In this document: in pieces, positions 1-10,420 of the stretch | Numbering within the stretch: the stretch's first letter is position 1 | Layout of the letters: every line of letters begins with the position of its first letter | NCBI GenBank assembly: GCA_033296885.1 | Contig: MU863910.1 | Coordinates: 124,001 to 188,000, forward strand | DNA length: 64,000 bases | DNA from: Triangularia verruculosa | Taxonomy: Eukaryota; Ascomycota; Sordariomycetes; Sordariales; Podosporaceae | Reading direction: 5' to 3' | Translations under genes and position numbers: made by a program | Notes under the pieces: model-generated | Database searches by the model: none | What the model was told of the DNA's origin: nothing | The model's input: the letters and a program-made list of their open reading frames with translations, nothing else

Positions 1-837
1 ACCTGGATATATATCGCTGTCGCCGTGTGGGTGTTTGACAGAGTCGCCCGGCTAGCTCGCATCGTCAAGAACGGTGTGCGCAGGGCTAGGGTGTTGGATC
101 TTGGCAACGGCTACCTGCGGATCGACATTGACGGTGTTCGCTGGGGACACGCGCCCGGGCGTCATGTCTATGTGCACCTGCCCGCATTAAGCCCCCTTCG
201 GCCATGGGAAAGTCATCCATTTTCGATCCTGCCGCGCTCGCTCCTGCGCCCGCTCAAGGCCAACAGCCCGAGCCCGCCATCCTCGCACCATGATGCCGAG
301 AAGTTGGCCACGACCGAGACCATTGTGTCAGCCAACTCTGACACCAAGGCTGCGGCTGGGATTGTCCTCTTCGTCCGCAAAGCCGAAGGCATCACCAAGT
401 CTTTGAAGGCCTCGTCCAGCTTGGTCACCTTTCTGGATGGACCGTACCCCAACAACTCTGTGTCCTCGCTACTTCGATGTGATCGTGTTGTTCTTATTGC
501 TGGGGGTATTGGCATTACCGGAGTGTTGGCTTGGGTGGACAATCACACCAACGTCAAGTTGTTCTGGGGCGTGAAAGAGAGTGCCCAGCCATTGGTTGCC
601 GCGTTGGGTCCCGTCATCGGTCGTCTGGATGAAACTAATGCCGAAGTGAGGATTGGCCAGCGATTCAACGTACAGCAGCTGCTGGAGGAGGAAGTCAAGG
701 CAGGCTGGGCTAAGATCGGAGTTGTGGTGTGTGGACCTGGAGGGTTGTGTGATGATGTTCGGGCGTCGGTTGTAGCTCTCGGCAAGCAACACGATGGCAC
801 CGGCTTTGTCCTGGAAGTGGAGGCTTATACTTGGTGA
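1..837 (+). CDS. FRE-type metalloreductase, C-terminal part (5' truncated by window)
   Basis: The reading frame is open from base 1, so the start lies upstream; the first in-window Met-like codon (GTG at 25) is not a real start. The visible part is the cytosolic flavin/NADPH half of a ferric/cupric reductase: the end of a membrane helix running into FDRVAR, an FAD-binding HPF (residues WESHPFSI), a nucleotide-binding IAGGIGITG and a terminal CGPGG, ending in the aromatic tail EAYTW. The family reduces Fe(III) or Cu(II) at the plasma membrane with FAD and two haems; the haem-bearing helices would be outside the window. No intron is seen in this part. Downstream neighbours include a Ctr copper transporter and a copper-fist protein, which favours a cupric-reductase role (inference). 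Confidence 0.85.
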   Translation, partial: TWIYIAVAVWVFDRVARLARIVKNGVRRARVLDLGNGYLRIDIDGVRWGHAPGRHVYVHLPALSPLRPWESHPFSILPRSLLRPLKANSPSPPSSHHDAEKLATTETIVSANSDTKAAAGIVLFVRKAEGITKSLKASSSLVTFLDGPYPNNSVSSLLRCDRVVLIAGGIGITGVLAWVDNHTNVKLFWGVKESAQPLVAALGPVIGRLDETNAEVRIGQRFNVQQLLEEEVKAGWAKIGVVVCGPGGLCDDVRASVVALGKQHDGTGFVLEVEAYTW

Positions 838-1427
838 TGTAGCTGTTGTTGTTCCCTGGTTGTTATCCTAGTTTGGCTTTGGCTTCATAATTCTGAATAA
901 TGGCTTGTGGCTTGAGCAGACATCGCAGGGACTTGATGAGACCCAATGCCTTGGGATCCAGCTGTCATTCAATGCGATTTGAGCTAAGACCACTGTCGAT
1001 AAAACTGTGCCCTGCAGGCGTCTGATTGTGTTGCGCGGGGAGGTAACGTCAGGTACGGCTTGCGACCCGGCAGCTTCTTTTGGAGAGAATCGAGCAGTCG
1101 GGTTGGCTGATGCAAACTCGCTCAAATGCACTCGATGTTGTGTTCGCCTGAATTGGGTGCGTGCCAAGACCGACACTTCAATGCGGCCAGAAAAGAGACT
1201 GCCAGTCGTTGCAGTCGGACCTCGGGGAGTAAGGAGGGCAGTGGAGGCCCTTTCTGCTACATACCTACCTGTAGACACCGTAGATAAGTTCGTTGGTGTA
1301 GAAGAACACTTCTTGGAGCCGTGTTAGACCTGAAGGCTTCCGTCATTGTCTGCTCTCTCACTACCCGCCAGGTACCTACCAACCTAGCCAGGTATCTAAG
1401 GATTTACCCACTGTCTTTGAACTTAGA
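838..1427. other. Intergenic, reductase 3' end to P450 start
   Basis: No convincing gene is seen. Short open frames on both strands lack recognisable motifs. A TGAGCA hexamer (core of copper-responsive TGCTCA sites, reverse strand) lies at 913-918, but a single hexamer is not significant. Short ACCTACC/TAGGTA runs occur just before the P450 start. Confidence 0.5.
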
Positions 1428-3334
1428 ATGGCTGTCAGAATCCCCAGCATCAGTTTTTATCTGGCTGCAACGGAACACTCTGTCCCTGAGACAATCGTTT
1501 GTCTGTTGGGATGCTCGTTGATCGCTCTGTTAATTCGGTGGGCGCTGCTCCCCAAGCCTCTCCCTGGCATCCCCTACAACAAGGAAGCACTGAATCGGGT
1601 TTCTGGGGATGTGCCCGAGCTCAAGGCATCCAGCGGTGTTCGTGCTTTTATGCGCGCCCAGTTCCTCAAGCATAACTCGCCGATCGTGCAGGTTTTCATG
1701 TCGCCAATTTCCAAACCCTGGGTCTTGATAGGCGACTTTCGAGAAGCCCACGATATTGCCACCAGTCGCTCTAATGAGTTTGACAAGAGCAAGCTCACGT
1801 CTGATAGCTTCAAAGGAATTGTCCCGCAAAGCTTTGTCAGCTACAAGGCCGACCATCCAGTCTACAAGCACAGCAAAGATTTGCTCAGAGATCTGATGAC
1901 ACCTTCATTTTTTCGCAATGTGAGAAACGAGACATACCCCACCGTTCTCCTGTCTGAGTTGACAACCACCTACCTTTTGCTGACTATAAGCGCCGTGAAC
2001 TGCTAGGTGTCTGCCCCCGAGACATACCGGAACATATTGTTCCTTGTTGAGCTATGGGAGGTGAAACTGCAACTTGGTGGGGACAGAGCTTTTGGCGCAG
2101 CGCGGGACTTCTACAAGGCGATACTCGATGTTTTCATGGGCGTCACATTCGATCGTCTATCGACCGATACTTTGATCACACGACAAATTGAAAATCTCAG
2201 GCATCAATTGGGGCGGGGCGGTTTCCCTAGTTCTACCAACCAACAGGAACCTGTCATGTTTGAGGATCTACCGTTGCCCTCCGATCTCGAAGCTGTGGTA
2301 TATCTTGTCGAGAGCATCAATGTTGGCTTCCAGTCGCCAGTGCCACGTATTTCACACTGGTTATACTTGCATAAACCACATTCTTTACAAATGACGCGCT
2401 TGAAAAGGGCCCTGATCCGCAAAAAGGTCCAAGAGGGGATAGCCAGACTGGGGAGGGTGGGAGAGAAAGAGCCGACCTTGATATCTGCACTCGATGCAAT
2501 GCTTCTCCGTGAGAAGGCATCTGCCGAGAAGGTTGGTATCGAGCCTGACTTTTATGGTGAAGCAATCCACGACGAGGTGAGACCACAACCCTAAGACGGT
2601 ACTCATGAATAGCACAGCTACTGAAGCGGGGTTAGTTGTTTACGTTTATCGCGGGAGGCCACGACAACAGTGCCTCGTTGTGTACATGGTGGGTGAAGTT
2701 CATGACTCGGTACCAAAGTACACAAGCCCAGCTCCGACAGAGTCTCAGATCAGCACACTCGACCGCCGTGTCTGAGCGTCGCCTTCCAACCGTTTACGAG
2801 ATTCTGGATACGCGCGTCCATTTTCTGGACGCCGTCATTGACGAGACCATCAGGTGCAGCCACATTGTTCCGGTGACAGCTCGCGAGGCCCTCGTCGATA
2901 CCCAAATTCTCGGTCGTTCCATCCCGAAAGGTACACATGTCTACCTGCTGTCAAACGGGCCGAGTTTCTTGCTCCCTGCGCTTGATGTGGACGAAAGGCT
3001 GCGGACAGAGACTGCGCGCGCGACCAAGAAGCGATATGGCGTGTGGGATCCACTGACTATCGCTGAGTTTATGCCCGAACGCTGGCTAAAGTTTGATGGT
3101 GATGAGTTGGTTTACAACCCGCTAGCTGGACCACAGATGGCTTTTGGCGATGGGCCTAGGGGTTGTTTCGGTCGCAAGATGGTTTACTTGGAGATGAGGA
3201 TCGTGATGACTTTATTGACTTGGTCCTTTGAGTTTCTGGAGCTGGGCGAAGACCTCAACACCTTTGAGACAACAGAGAGTTCGACAGAGAACCCTCAGGA
3301 CTGCAACATCAAGCTGCGGAAAATCAATTACTAG
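1428..3334 (+). CDS. Cytochrome P450 monooxygenase (3 exons, intact)
   Basis: Three exons join in frame: 1428-1919, 2007-2576 and 2636-3334. Introns are 1920-2006 (GTGAGA...CTAG with a GCTGAC branch site) and 2577-2635 (GTGAGA...TTAG); the TAG that seems to break the frame at 2004-2006 is the acceptor. The product is about 586 aa. It has an N-terminal membrane helix, the I-helix AGGHDNSAS (Asn where Thr is usual), ExxR as ETIR, PERW, and the haem loop FGDGPRGCFG with its Cys ligand, so all core P450 elements are present. P450s insert oxygen into small molecules at the ER membrane. The next gene, convergent, is a DMATS-type prenyltransferase, so the P450 probably oxidises the prenylated product or its precursor (inference). 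Confidence 0.9.
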
Positions 3335-3417
3335 CTGGCTACCTTAGCTACCCACCTACTTACCTACCTAGTCACTTACCACAGAGAGCAATTAGCCTCG
3401 CCGTTCTTGAGCCCAAA

Positions 3418-4771
3418 TCAATGCTTACGTTGCCTCCAAAAATTGTCATACCCTTCCCAAATGTCGACTTTTAGAGACGTCACAAAGATCTTGGTCGAAT
3501 AGTACATGGTCATGTAAACTCCAGCCCTCTTAGTGTAAGAGAAGGATACAAAGGTGTGTGTTCCTCCCGTCCGCTCAAGATCATGGTGGGGGCTGAATGG
3601 TTAGACCGGGATATTCAAAGTCAAGTCACAGAATGCAAACTTACAAGACGTTTTCCAGGTTCTCTTTATACTTGGCGGAGAATTCAGTATGTCCCCGCTG
3701 TTTGAACCACTTGGATAAAGACTCGCATAACTGAGCATCCGTGCCCTGAATCTTTCGGACGGGTATGTGTAATTTGGTCTCTGGCTCCTCACGATCCGGC
3801 TTCATTTCCACGGCACAGCCACAGTATGATCCCGCAGGAAACACCTCGATGTTGTCGATATCCGTTCCCTCGGGAAGACAGAATAGCACGGGCCAAAGCT
3901 CAGACAGTGCCTCGAGGCCCTGCTCAACAAGTTCCCCCGACAGCCGGCCCCCAAGAGTAAGTAAGTGCCTGGCCTTGCCCAACGTGTTGGCATCTGTCCG
4001 CAGATACACCTTGATTCTGGCGTCGAGCGAATTGATGCAATCAATGGCCACCATCTCAACCACCGGTGGGGCAACACCCTCGCAGAGAAAGTCATCCAAG
4101 AGCTGGATGGGCCTCTCGTAGCTCCCATGCTTGTCGCACCTTCTCGCCGCGTCAAATACCAGGTCTTTTGTTGGAATCCCTGTTTCGATCCACTTGAGAA
4201 TAGGCATAAAATAGACCTTTGCCATAATATCGCCTCCCCTCAAGAGATCAAAAGCAAGCCAGACCTGTGACAGCGGCGTACCTTGAGGCACATGGGGCAG
4301 TAAGGCAGCCGCATCCTCTGGTGAGAAGAACAACTTCTCGGCAAAGATGTTGAACTGGTGAAGGTCAAGACCACCGACGTTGCCAACCATGGATTGAAGC
4401 AACCTCGTGCTTTCGTCTTGGTTGAATGGATCGGCGTTCGTGCCAGCCTCGTGGCCGGTGGCTTCGATCGTGAACCGCACCGTCCGCTCGGGGCTTCGCT
4501 CTTTAAAGTTGATGCTCAGCTCGCACGCGGAACCGTCGAAAACAGGGCATGGCTGGAAAAGAAGCTTCGTTCCAGCAATGGGTCGGGGGCCCAACGCGGC
4601 GGTGATGAACTGGTGGTACCAGTGGATATGGGACTGCTGGTCTTTGTCGGTGTATCCAGAGAGTGCAAGGAGACGACTGAGAGATGGACCGGTGGCTTGC
4701 CACCAGAACCGTTGGTCAAGGCTGTCAAAGTCAGCTTCATCTGCCAAACCGCTGCTGTGGAAAATTGCCAT
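3418..4771 (-). CDS. DMATS-type aromatic prenyltransferase
   Basis: Exon 1 is 4771-3645 and exon 2 is 3592-3418, with an intron at 3593-3644 (GTAAGT, GTCTAAC branch, TTCAG); the joined product is about 433 aa, normal for the family. The start is ATG at 4771; the longer frame only adds a GTG. The N-terminus has the typical FWWQATGPSLSRLL and GYTDKDQQSHIHWYHQF pattern, and exon 2 supplies the closing beta-strands (THTFVSFSYTKRAGVYMTMY) of the ABBA barrel. These soluble enzymes move a dimethylallyl or longer prenyl group from its diphosphate onto an indole or other aromatic ring. The aromatic acceptor cannot be told from sequence. It is convergent with the P450 and divergent from the Ctr transporter. 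Confidence 0.85.
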
Positions 4772-5642
4772 GGTGCGGAGGAGCACAACTGGCTTAGCGT
4801 TCTCACAAACCTTGGCGGATGGATCCTTTCTGAAGCAGGAAACCTACCTGCTACCTACCTGTCTACATACCTACTTATCTACATACCTACCTGGTGGGGA
4901 GGTAGGTACCTTACTTGCCAGGGAGGAATGTTCACAGAGTGTGAGAAAGATAGAGGCTTTCGGATAGGATTCTTGGCATGCCGCCACCCCCCTCTTAACT
5001 GTCTCAAAATCTCTCGCAGAGGTGACGAGCCATCGCATCAGGCAGTGGTGCAGCATTCTAGGTACACAGGGTATAGCGCCGCTTTGCAAGCTCAAGGCTC
5101 AGACCCATTGACAAGCTGGAGTTTGTCATGCACCACCAGCATCATTATTGGACAGTCTGGCGGGCCCCTGCACGATAAAGTGCTCAATTGCGCTCGGTGT
5201 GAGACCTTGGCCAGCCAACAAGGTACCTACCTAGGTACCTACTTACCTACCGGCTTACTCTTCAGAGCTTCCGAAAGACCTTGACATACGACTGTGTCAG
5301 CTTTCCAATGCTTGGTGGAAGGATGGGGATAAGCATTTCGGGCAGGTGGCGCCGGATGAGGCCGTTTCCCGGGGAGGATGACCGGCCACCTACCTAGTAC
5401 GTGGATGACTTGAAGCGGTCCACCAGAACAACTTGCTCAAAGGCGAGGTCAACGGCAATGTTGTGGATTCATCGGGACAGCCGCGAGCAGAATAGTTCCC
5501 TGGGCTCTTCATTCGAATCAGATCGGGGTTCTGCTGAGTGTTTTAACTACCTAAATAATTATGTGTCCCAGATCAATCATGGAACGGCCAGTCCAGTGCC
5601 TTGCGCAACACTCCTCACGGTCTAGCACAAAGACCAGCTACC
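4772..5642. promoter_or_regulatory. Shared upstream region of prenyltransferase and Ctr transporter
   Basis: This 0.87-kb gap separates two divergent start codons, so it should hold both promoters. It contains an ACCTACC-rich repeat (about 4841-4912), another at 5221-5252, and CTTGCTCAAA at 5432-5441, one base off the copper-responsive TTTGCTCA consensus known from yeast Mac1. No gene is supported; a long plus-strand frame over 4358-5284 is antisense shadow. Confidence 0.4.
4841..4912. repeat. ACCTACC/TACCTAC short-motif repeat
   Basis: Degenerate tandem CCTACCTG, CTACCTAC, ACATACCTAC units end in an inverted GGTAGGTACC. The same motif family recurs in at least eight other gaps of this window. 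Confidence 0.7.
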
Positions 5643-6319
5643 ATGTTGACGCCTAGTTCGGACTCGAGCCATATGCACGGCGAGGCTCCCATGCCGATGA
5701 CTGCCATGGTATTCGTCCTGTCAACATCGACACCACTGCTCTCGGCATCGTGGGTACCCAGAAATGCGGGCGAGTACGCGGCAACATGCCTCTTTCTCAT
5801 CATCTTCGCTGCGTGGACACGTTTGCTGATGGCAATTCGGCACATTTTGGAACGGGAAAGATGGCGGAGGGGGCCATTACAACCAGATTATCACCAATAT
5901 AAAGGCGGGGGCGAGGACGACAACGATAGCCACGCACAGGACCACCGAGACGGACCTAACTCCAGCAACTCAAAGACAACTCTCGTGCCCCCTGTGAAGC
6001 CTGCCAGCCATTTTCGAGTTATTCTCATTGGGTTACGAGGCTACTGGGCCGACACATCAGTGTCTTTGAGACTCGCAAGGGCGATCTTTGATATGACCAT
6101 AGCAGGTCATGCTTATCTGGTGTAGGTTCTGTCCCTTGTTCTGTGGCGTATATTTTGTTGTAGGCTGATATTCTTTCCATTTTCCTCTCTAGAATGTTGG
6201 CGGTTATGACCATGAATGTTGGATACTTCGTTGCTGTCCTGACAGGCGTTTTTCTTGGGACCTTCCTGCTGGCCACGTCCGCCGAAAACAGTGGACATGA
6301 ACATGGAGACGATTGCTGA
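5643..6319 (+). CDS. Ctr-family copper transporter
   Basis: Exons 5643-6121 and 6193-6319 flank a 71-nt intron at 6122-6192 (GTAGGT...CTCTAG); the join restores YLVMLAVMTMNVGYF and gives about 201 aa. The N-terminal tail is Met/His bearing (SHMHGEAPMPM), as in the metal-gathering tails of Ctr proteins. A first membrane segment follows near residues 45-65, then a hydrophilic loop rich in D, H and S, then two close helices carrying MxxxM (MLAVM) and GxxxG (GVFLG), the hallmarks of Ctr trimer pores for Cu(I). It probably imports Cu(I) delivered by the metalloreductase upstream. It shares its 5' region with the prenyltransferase and is followed by a copper-fist gene. Confidence 0.85.
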
Positions 6320-6776
6320 TGAAAGGCAAGACCAAGGAGCCAGAGTACTTGCATTTTCGCAGAGTGGCACACCTACCTACTTACCTTACCTTACCTACCT
6401 ACCTACCTATCTTAACTAGGTACCTACCTACCTTAGGTACCTTACCATCCAAATCCTACTTGCCCTACCAACTGGGAACTAACAGCGCGTGCTCGACTTG
6501 GAACCCTACAGAACCCATTAACTAATGAGTCCAATGAAAATGGTCGCCATCCACGTGGGGGTTGAGGGGGCGGGGTTCGCCGGTTGGCGAATCTAACTGC
6601 ATGGCTCACAACCCTTTTCTTTCTTCTTGATGAGACTCCTGCATGCTCATGACCTTTCAACTACCTTCCATACCATACATTGCTACATTGCGGTCTTCTT
6701 TCATCCAGGGTCTTACCTTGATCTTTGTATTGTGTGCCGCATACCGACCTTATTGACCTTACGTGGTTGACCAACA
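6320..6776. other. Intergenic between Ctr and copper-fist genes
   Basis: Dominated by an ACCTACC/TAGGTACC repeat at about 6371-6446. No gene is seen. A TGCTCA core occurs near 6644, about 130 bp before the copper-fist start, but this could be chance. Confidence 0.45.
6371..6446. repeat. ACCTACC/TAGGTACC short-motif repeat
   Basis: Eleven or so four-base ACCT/TACC steps run to AACTAGGTACCTACCTACC and CTTAGGTACC. It is the densest copy of this motif in the window. Confidence 0.75.
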
Positions 6777-7578
6777 ATGCCCGTGGTTGACGGACAAAAG
6801 GTGGCTTGGTACGTAGACCCACCATACCTTACCCAGGTAGAGCTCGAACCTGACCCCGCTCAAGATCACTAAAGGTCATCACAGTCAACCTTGTATTCGC
6901 GGGCATCGTGTCGGTTCTTGTAACCATGCCGGCGAACGCCAAATGGTACCAGTGAAAAAGCCTGGTCGACCACTGTCGACCTGCCCACACCTCCCGGGAA
7001 CCCAGTGCGACTGTCGCCTTCAGAACATAGCCGCAGTATCCTCCTCGTCCTCGACAGTGGCGGCTAGTGCCCCCATTGACACTGGCGAGTCGGAGGCGAC
7101 CACTCTGGACTATGCTACAACATTGCCATTCATGACAGCAGTTCCGCACTGGGCCAGTATATCACAGTCCGTCGATTACTCCTTTCAGATGTATCCCTCT
7201 ACCTCGCCAGCCACAGACCTGTCGCCTTTTCCGGCTGACACACCTGTGCTTTGGACAGGGTCGGGACCGTTGAAGCACAACAACGACTTCTCAGAGGATA
7301 TGTTACCAGCAACCACACCGATGACGGAACACGACTCTATTACTGACCAGTATTCTTTCAATGCCCCATCTCAGAATGAGTACACGGTACTACCTCAGTC
7401 TCAGGGTTACTGGTGGTTGGCAACTGAGGGCCCCTCATCGGCGTATACGGCAGAAATGGAACCCGGTTTAGACCAGAGGGATACCTTAGCCCAGACATGG
7501 GATGGCCCATCAATTGGTAAAGACGAAAACACATCGTCAAAGGAGAGGAGGCCAACTAGCAAAGAAGACGGTGTTTGA
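6777..7578 (+). CDS. Copper-fist transcription regulator, short form
   Basis: A 32-nt first exon (6777-6808, encoding MPVVDGQKVA and the start of a Cys) joins exon 2 (6885-7578) across intron 6809-6884 (GTACGT...CACAG). The join yields the copper-fist domain: CQPCIRGHRVGSC, then KKPGRPLSTCPHLPGTQCDC, i.e. the Cys/His Zn site and the KPGRP minor-groove element known from Ace1, Mac1, Cuf1 and GRISEA. The product is about 241 aa. The tail is rich in Ser, Thr, Asp and Pro, and has none of the Cys-rich copper-sensing clusters seen in Mac1/GRISEA, so it may sense copper only through the fist or not at all. It lies next to a Ctr gene and near a metalloreductase, P450 and prenyltransferase, which are plausible targets (inference). 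Confidence 0.8.
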
Positions 7579-8023
7579 AGGCATGATGTCTCTGGATACG
7601 TAGGTACATACCTAGGTAGCTACAGAGATTGGAGTACCACCTGCGGAACGCTGCAGCCAAACCTTTCTTCCCCTGGAGCTAAAGCCCGCGCCTTGCCTTT
7701 GATAAAAGAAAAAAAAGACACACGAACGCCCAGGTCATACCTCTTCATCACTCAAAACATCGCACAAAGTAGGACCACATCACTTCAGCCATCACGACTA
7801 TCACAGAAGAGACGGAGGTTTAGGTTGCCAGCCTTCAAAAACGTCCGGCTGCGTGCTTTTTATTCTCTGAATACTACTGTTCGCTAGGTACCTCGAACAT
7901 GAGCCCGTTTTTGCTAGCTGTCAAGTCCAATTTGACCCAGGACTTGAGGCTTTCTCGCAAACGCGATAATCGGTCAAATGAGTGTCCGTCCGCCCTTCCG
8001 CTCCACTTGTTGCTAGACTGAAT
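7579..8023. other. Intergenic downstream of copper-fist gene
   Basis: TAGGTACATACCTAGGTAGC repeat at about 7599-7620, then unremarkable sequence. A small plus-strand frame at 7693-7887 has no recognisable features. Confidence 0.4.
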
Positions 8024-8268
8024 TTCTGTCGAGGGAGACCCGTGTTAGATGGCCCTGTTTGGTAGCTAGAGGCAAGCCAAGGTACCCATGGGATGTGCTT
8101 ACACTTCTTGAGGTGAACAATGCGGCCCTTGGTGTTGGAGGCGTGGCTCCCGAAGGAGCGTTGGTTGGTCATCTCCTCGTGCGAGATGTTGTCCGAGTTG
8201 GTCTGGGCTTGGTCAGGAGTTCCAGCGGGAGCGGGCCAGACATTCTTCCAGGGTTGCTCGGGAGCCAT
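8024..8268 (-). CDS. Possible small protein (about 55 aa)
   Basis: ATG at 8268 opens a frame beginning MAPEQPWKNVWPAPAGTPDQ, hydrophilic and rich in Asn, Ser, Thr. A good intron can be read at 8026-8102 (GTAAGC donor, ATCTAACAC branch, CTCGACAG acceptor); joining it completes a TAA stop directly after ...IVHLKK. Without splicing the frame runs on to 7921 (115 aa). No family is recognised. The clean intron signals are the main reason to list it. Confidence 0.3.
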
Positions 8269-9441
8269 TTTGAGAGGTTGAAGACTGGGTTTAGGTGTTG
8301 GTATAAAACTTTAGATGTAACAGTGCTAGAGTTGTCTTGTTTGCAGTTCAAATCCCTTCCGTAGTGGAGGGCAACGGTCTTTAAGTAGACGTGGCTCCTG
8401 TCTTCTTTCTTAGCATGAACGACCTGTTACCTATCCATAGTTGCAGCTATTGACAAAGGCATCAATCCATGGGCCTGTATCTCCAAAAGATCAATGTAGC
8501 CCCATATCACGTCATTACGTCCGGTAACGAGTTTCGCATTCGCTATCGTTCATCACGTTGCCCCTCGCATCTGATTCCTTCTTGTGGCTTATCACAACGC
8601 GGGCGGCTGCAAGCAAAGGGGGTCCTGCATGTATGCTGGGAGAGCCGAGTGTCAAGGAGGTGTTGCCAAGCATGTAACTGGTGTCTCTTTGCGACCTATC
8701 TTGCATATCTTCATCTTCTCACGACGAAATCGAGCCAATCATAAAGTGCTCATGACATGTATGAGGCAACTCCGGGCTTTTTGGAATACCACTTGAACTC
8801 GACCTTTGGTTCGAATGAGGACAATTGAGAAAGAATCTTGAGGTCGATTGCGTGCTTTTGCTCGCTTTCTCGCACAGCCCTATGCGTTCGGAGGTGGAAT
8901 GAGAGCGAAGATGAAACCAATAGGAGTAAGTCATGAGGCCAATAGAGAGAAATTTTGGCATATTGATGTTACTTGATTTTCTGCCAAGGAAGAGATATAC
9001 AGATACTTCCAAGATTTTGAGGCAAATAGAGACAAATACTGTGCTTTATCCAGCATCATTCAAGTGCCAATCGAGATGTACATGATGCAAGAGGTTGATT
9101 GAGGCCATTTGCTCGCGTTTCCCGATGCTTTCATTACACAGCATTACATACCTACCGACCTGATGCAATTGACACGGTGTGATATTCTATCGAGGAGATG
9201 GCAATATATATCTGGAACGTGGGGGTTTGATGTGACCTAGTACCTACCTAAGGTACCTGCCTAGGCCACTACCATCTAGCTAGGTAAGGTATGCTAAACC
9301 TCCGGGTCACAAAGGTTTAACTGAGACCCTCCCCGAGACCACCGAAAGAATCTACCTACATAGACCTTCAAGAAAAGATTACTGCCCTCTCATTCCTGCT
9401 CTCAACCATCACGGCCAGTCCACTCGCAAGGCAATTCCACC
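8269..9441. other. Intergenic, 1.2 kb
   Basis: No gene is supported; short frames on both strands look random. An ACCTACC/TAGGTACC repeat lies at about 9236-9290, close to the next gene. Two TTTGCTCGC strings occur near 8858 and 9109; they resemble copper-element cores but deviate at the last bases. Confidence 0.4.
9236..9290. repeat. ACCTACC/TAGGTACC short-motif repeat
   Basis: CCTAGTACCTACCTAAGGTACC, then CTAGGCC and CTAGCTAGGTAAGG; part of the dispersed motif family, about 150 bp before a start codon. Confidence 0.65.
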
Positions 9442-10420
9442 ATGACAGTGGATAAACCGTTTGTTGCTACGGTGAGGTATGTCAAGCGTGACAAGAAGAA
9501 TGATTCGAGTGTCAAGCCCTACATCCTTCACTACGCCGCACCCAAAGACTTCCCGCAAAACAACTTCGCTATCGAACCTGTCAATGGAATCGGAATTCAT
9601 AGCCTGCGTACTGCTGGCTTGAGCTACGAGGACCACGGTATGACCATCACCTCCATCGACGACAGCAACATGCAGCCAAAAGACTTTGACGATGATGACT
9701 GGATCGAAAGTCACTATCTTCCAAAGCTTCACGATGCAGTTTGTCTCGCACTGGGGGCCAAAGAAATGACCGTGTTCGACTGGATGTTGCGGAAGCGATC
9801 CCGGTCGTTTCCAAAACGCGCTGAAGGAGAAGAGAACGTGGATGACCATCAACCGTCTCTATCGGCACATATCGGTACGCTAACTACTAATTCTCCATGA
9901 TGCTGGCCTCTTATGCATATGCTGAGAAAGCTGGACAGATTATACCGAGGCCGAGTTGAACTCGAGAGTGGATGCTTACTTCGGATCCAAGAAGGATGAA
10001 ATGCTAAGCCGGAGATACCAAGTCATCAAGTAAGTCTCAGAGTCTTGCTTGATGCTGCCAATCAATCAAATAGGTATCTAATCATCATTGATCAGCATTT
10101 GGAAGCCACTGCTCGGCCCCTGTAGGGACTTTCCGCTCGCATTTATTGACCCAACAACTGTGGACACAGAGAATGATCTCGTTAAGGTAGACGAAGTATT
10201 CCCCACCGTTGCCAACGAAGTCTTTCAGGTGTATTCGAATCCCAACCACAGGTGGTACTATGTGCCAGATCAACTCGCATCCGAAGTGGTGATTTTCAAC
10301 GCATATGACTCTGTCAAAGGCCAACAACTTGCGGTACCTCACTGCTCGTTCGACTGTGGAGAGGCCGGGTCAGGGATTCCGAGGCAAAGTATTGAGGTTC
10401 GAGCATTTGTATTCTACTGA
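9442..10420 (+). CDS. AsaB/CmcJ-type hydroxylase/desaturase
   Basis: Three exons: 9442-9874, 9939-10029 and 10096-10420, with introns 9875-9938 (GTACGC...GGACAG) and 10030-10095 (GTAAGT...GATCAG). The joined product is about 282 aa, normal for this family. Family traits seen are the N-terminal VATVRYV, the WYYVPDQ block, the HCSFDCG near the C-terminus and the closing GIPRQSIEVRAFVFY. Members include AsaB of aspergillic acid biosynthesis and the related NvfI-type non-haem iron oxygenases; many sit in metabolite clusters. Here no core enzyme is directly adjacent; the closest candidates are the prenyltransferase and P450 some 5 kb upstream. The substrate is unknown. Confidence 0.75.

Noticed and set aside
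2004..2006. In-frame TAG in the P450 suggesting a pseudogene
   Set aside because: It is the acceptor of an 87-nt intron with clear donor and branch site; the join restores the conserved NVSAPETY segment.
4358..5284. 308-codon plus-strand frame
   Set aside because: Antisense to the prenyltransferase N-terminus and into a repeat; no family features, and the opposite strand is clearly coding.
913..6649. Three TGCTCA hexamers as a copper regulon signature
   Set aside because: In about 2 kb of intergenic DNA read on both strands, one or more such hexamers are expected by chance; three are not clearly enriched.
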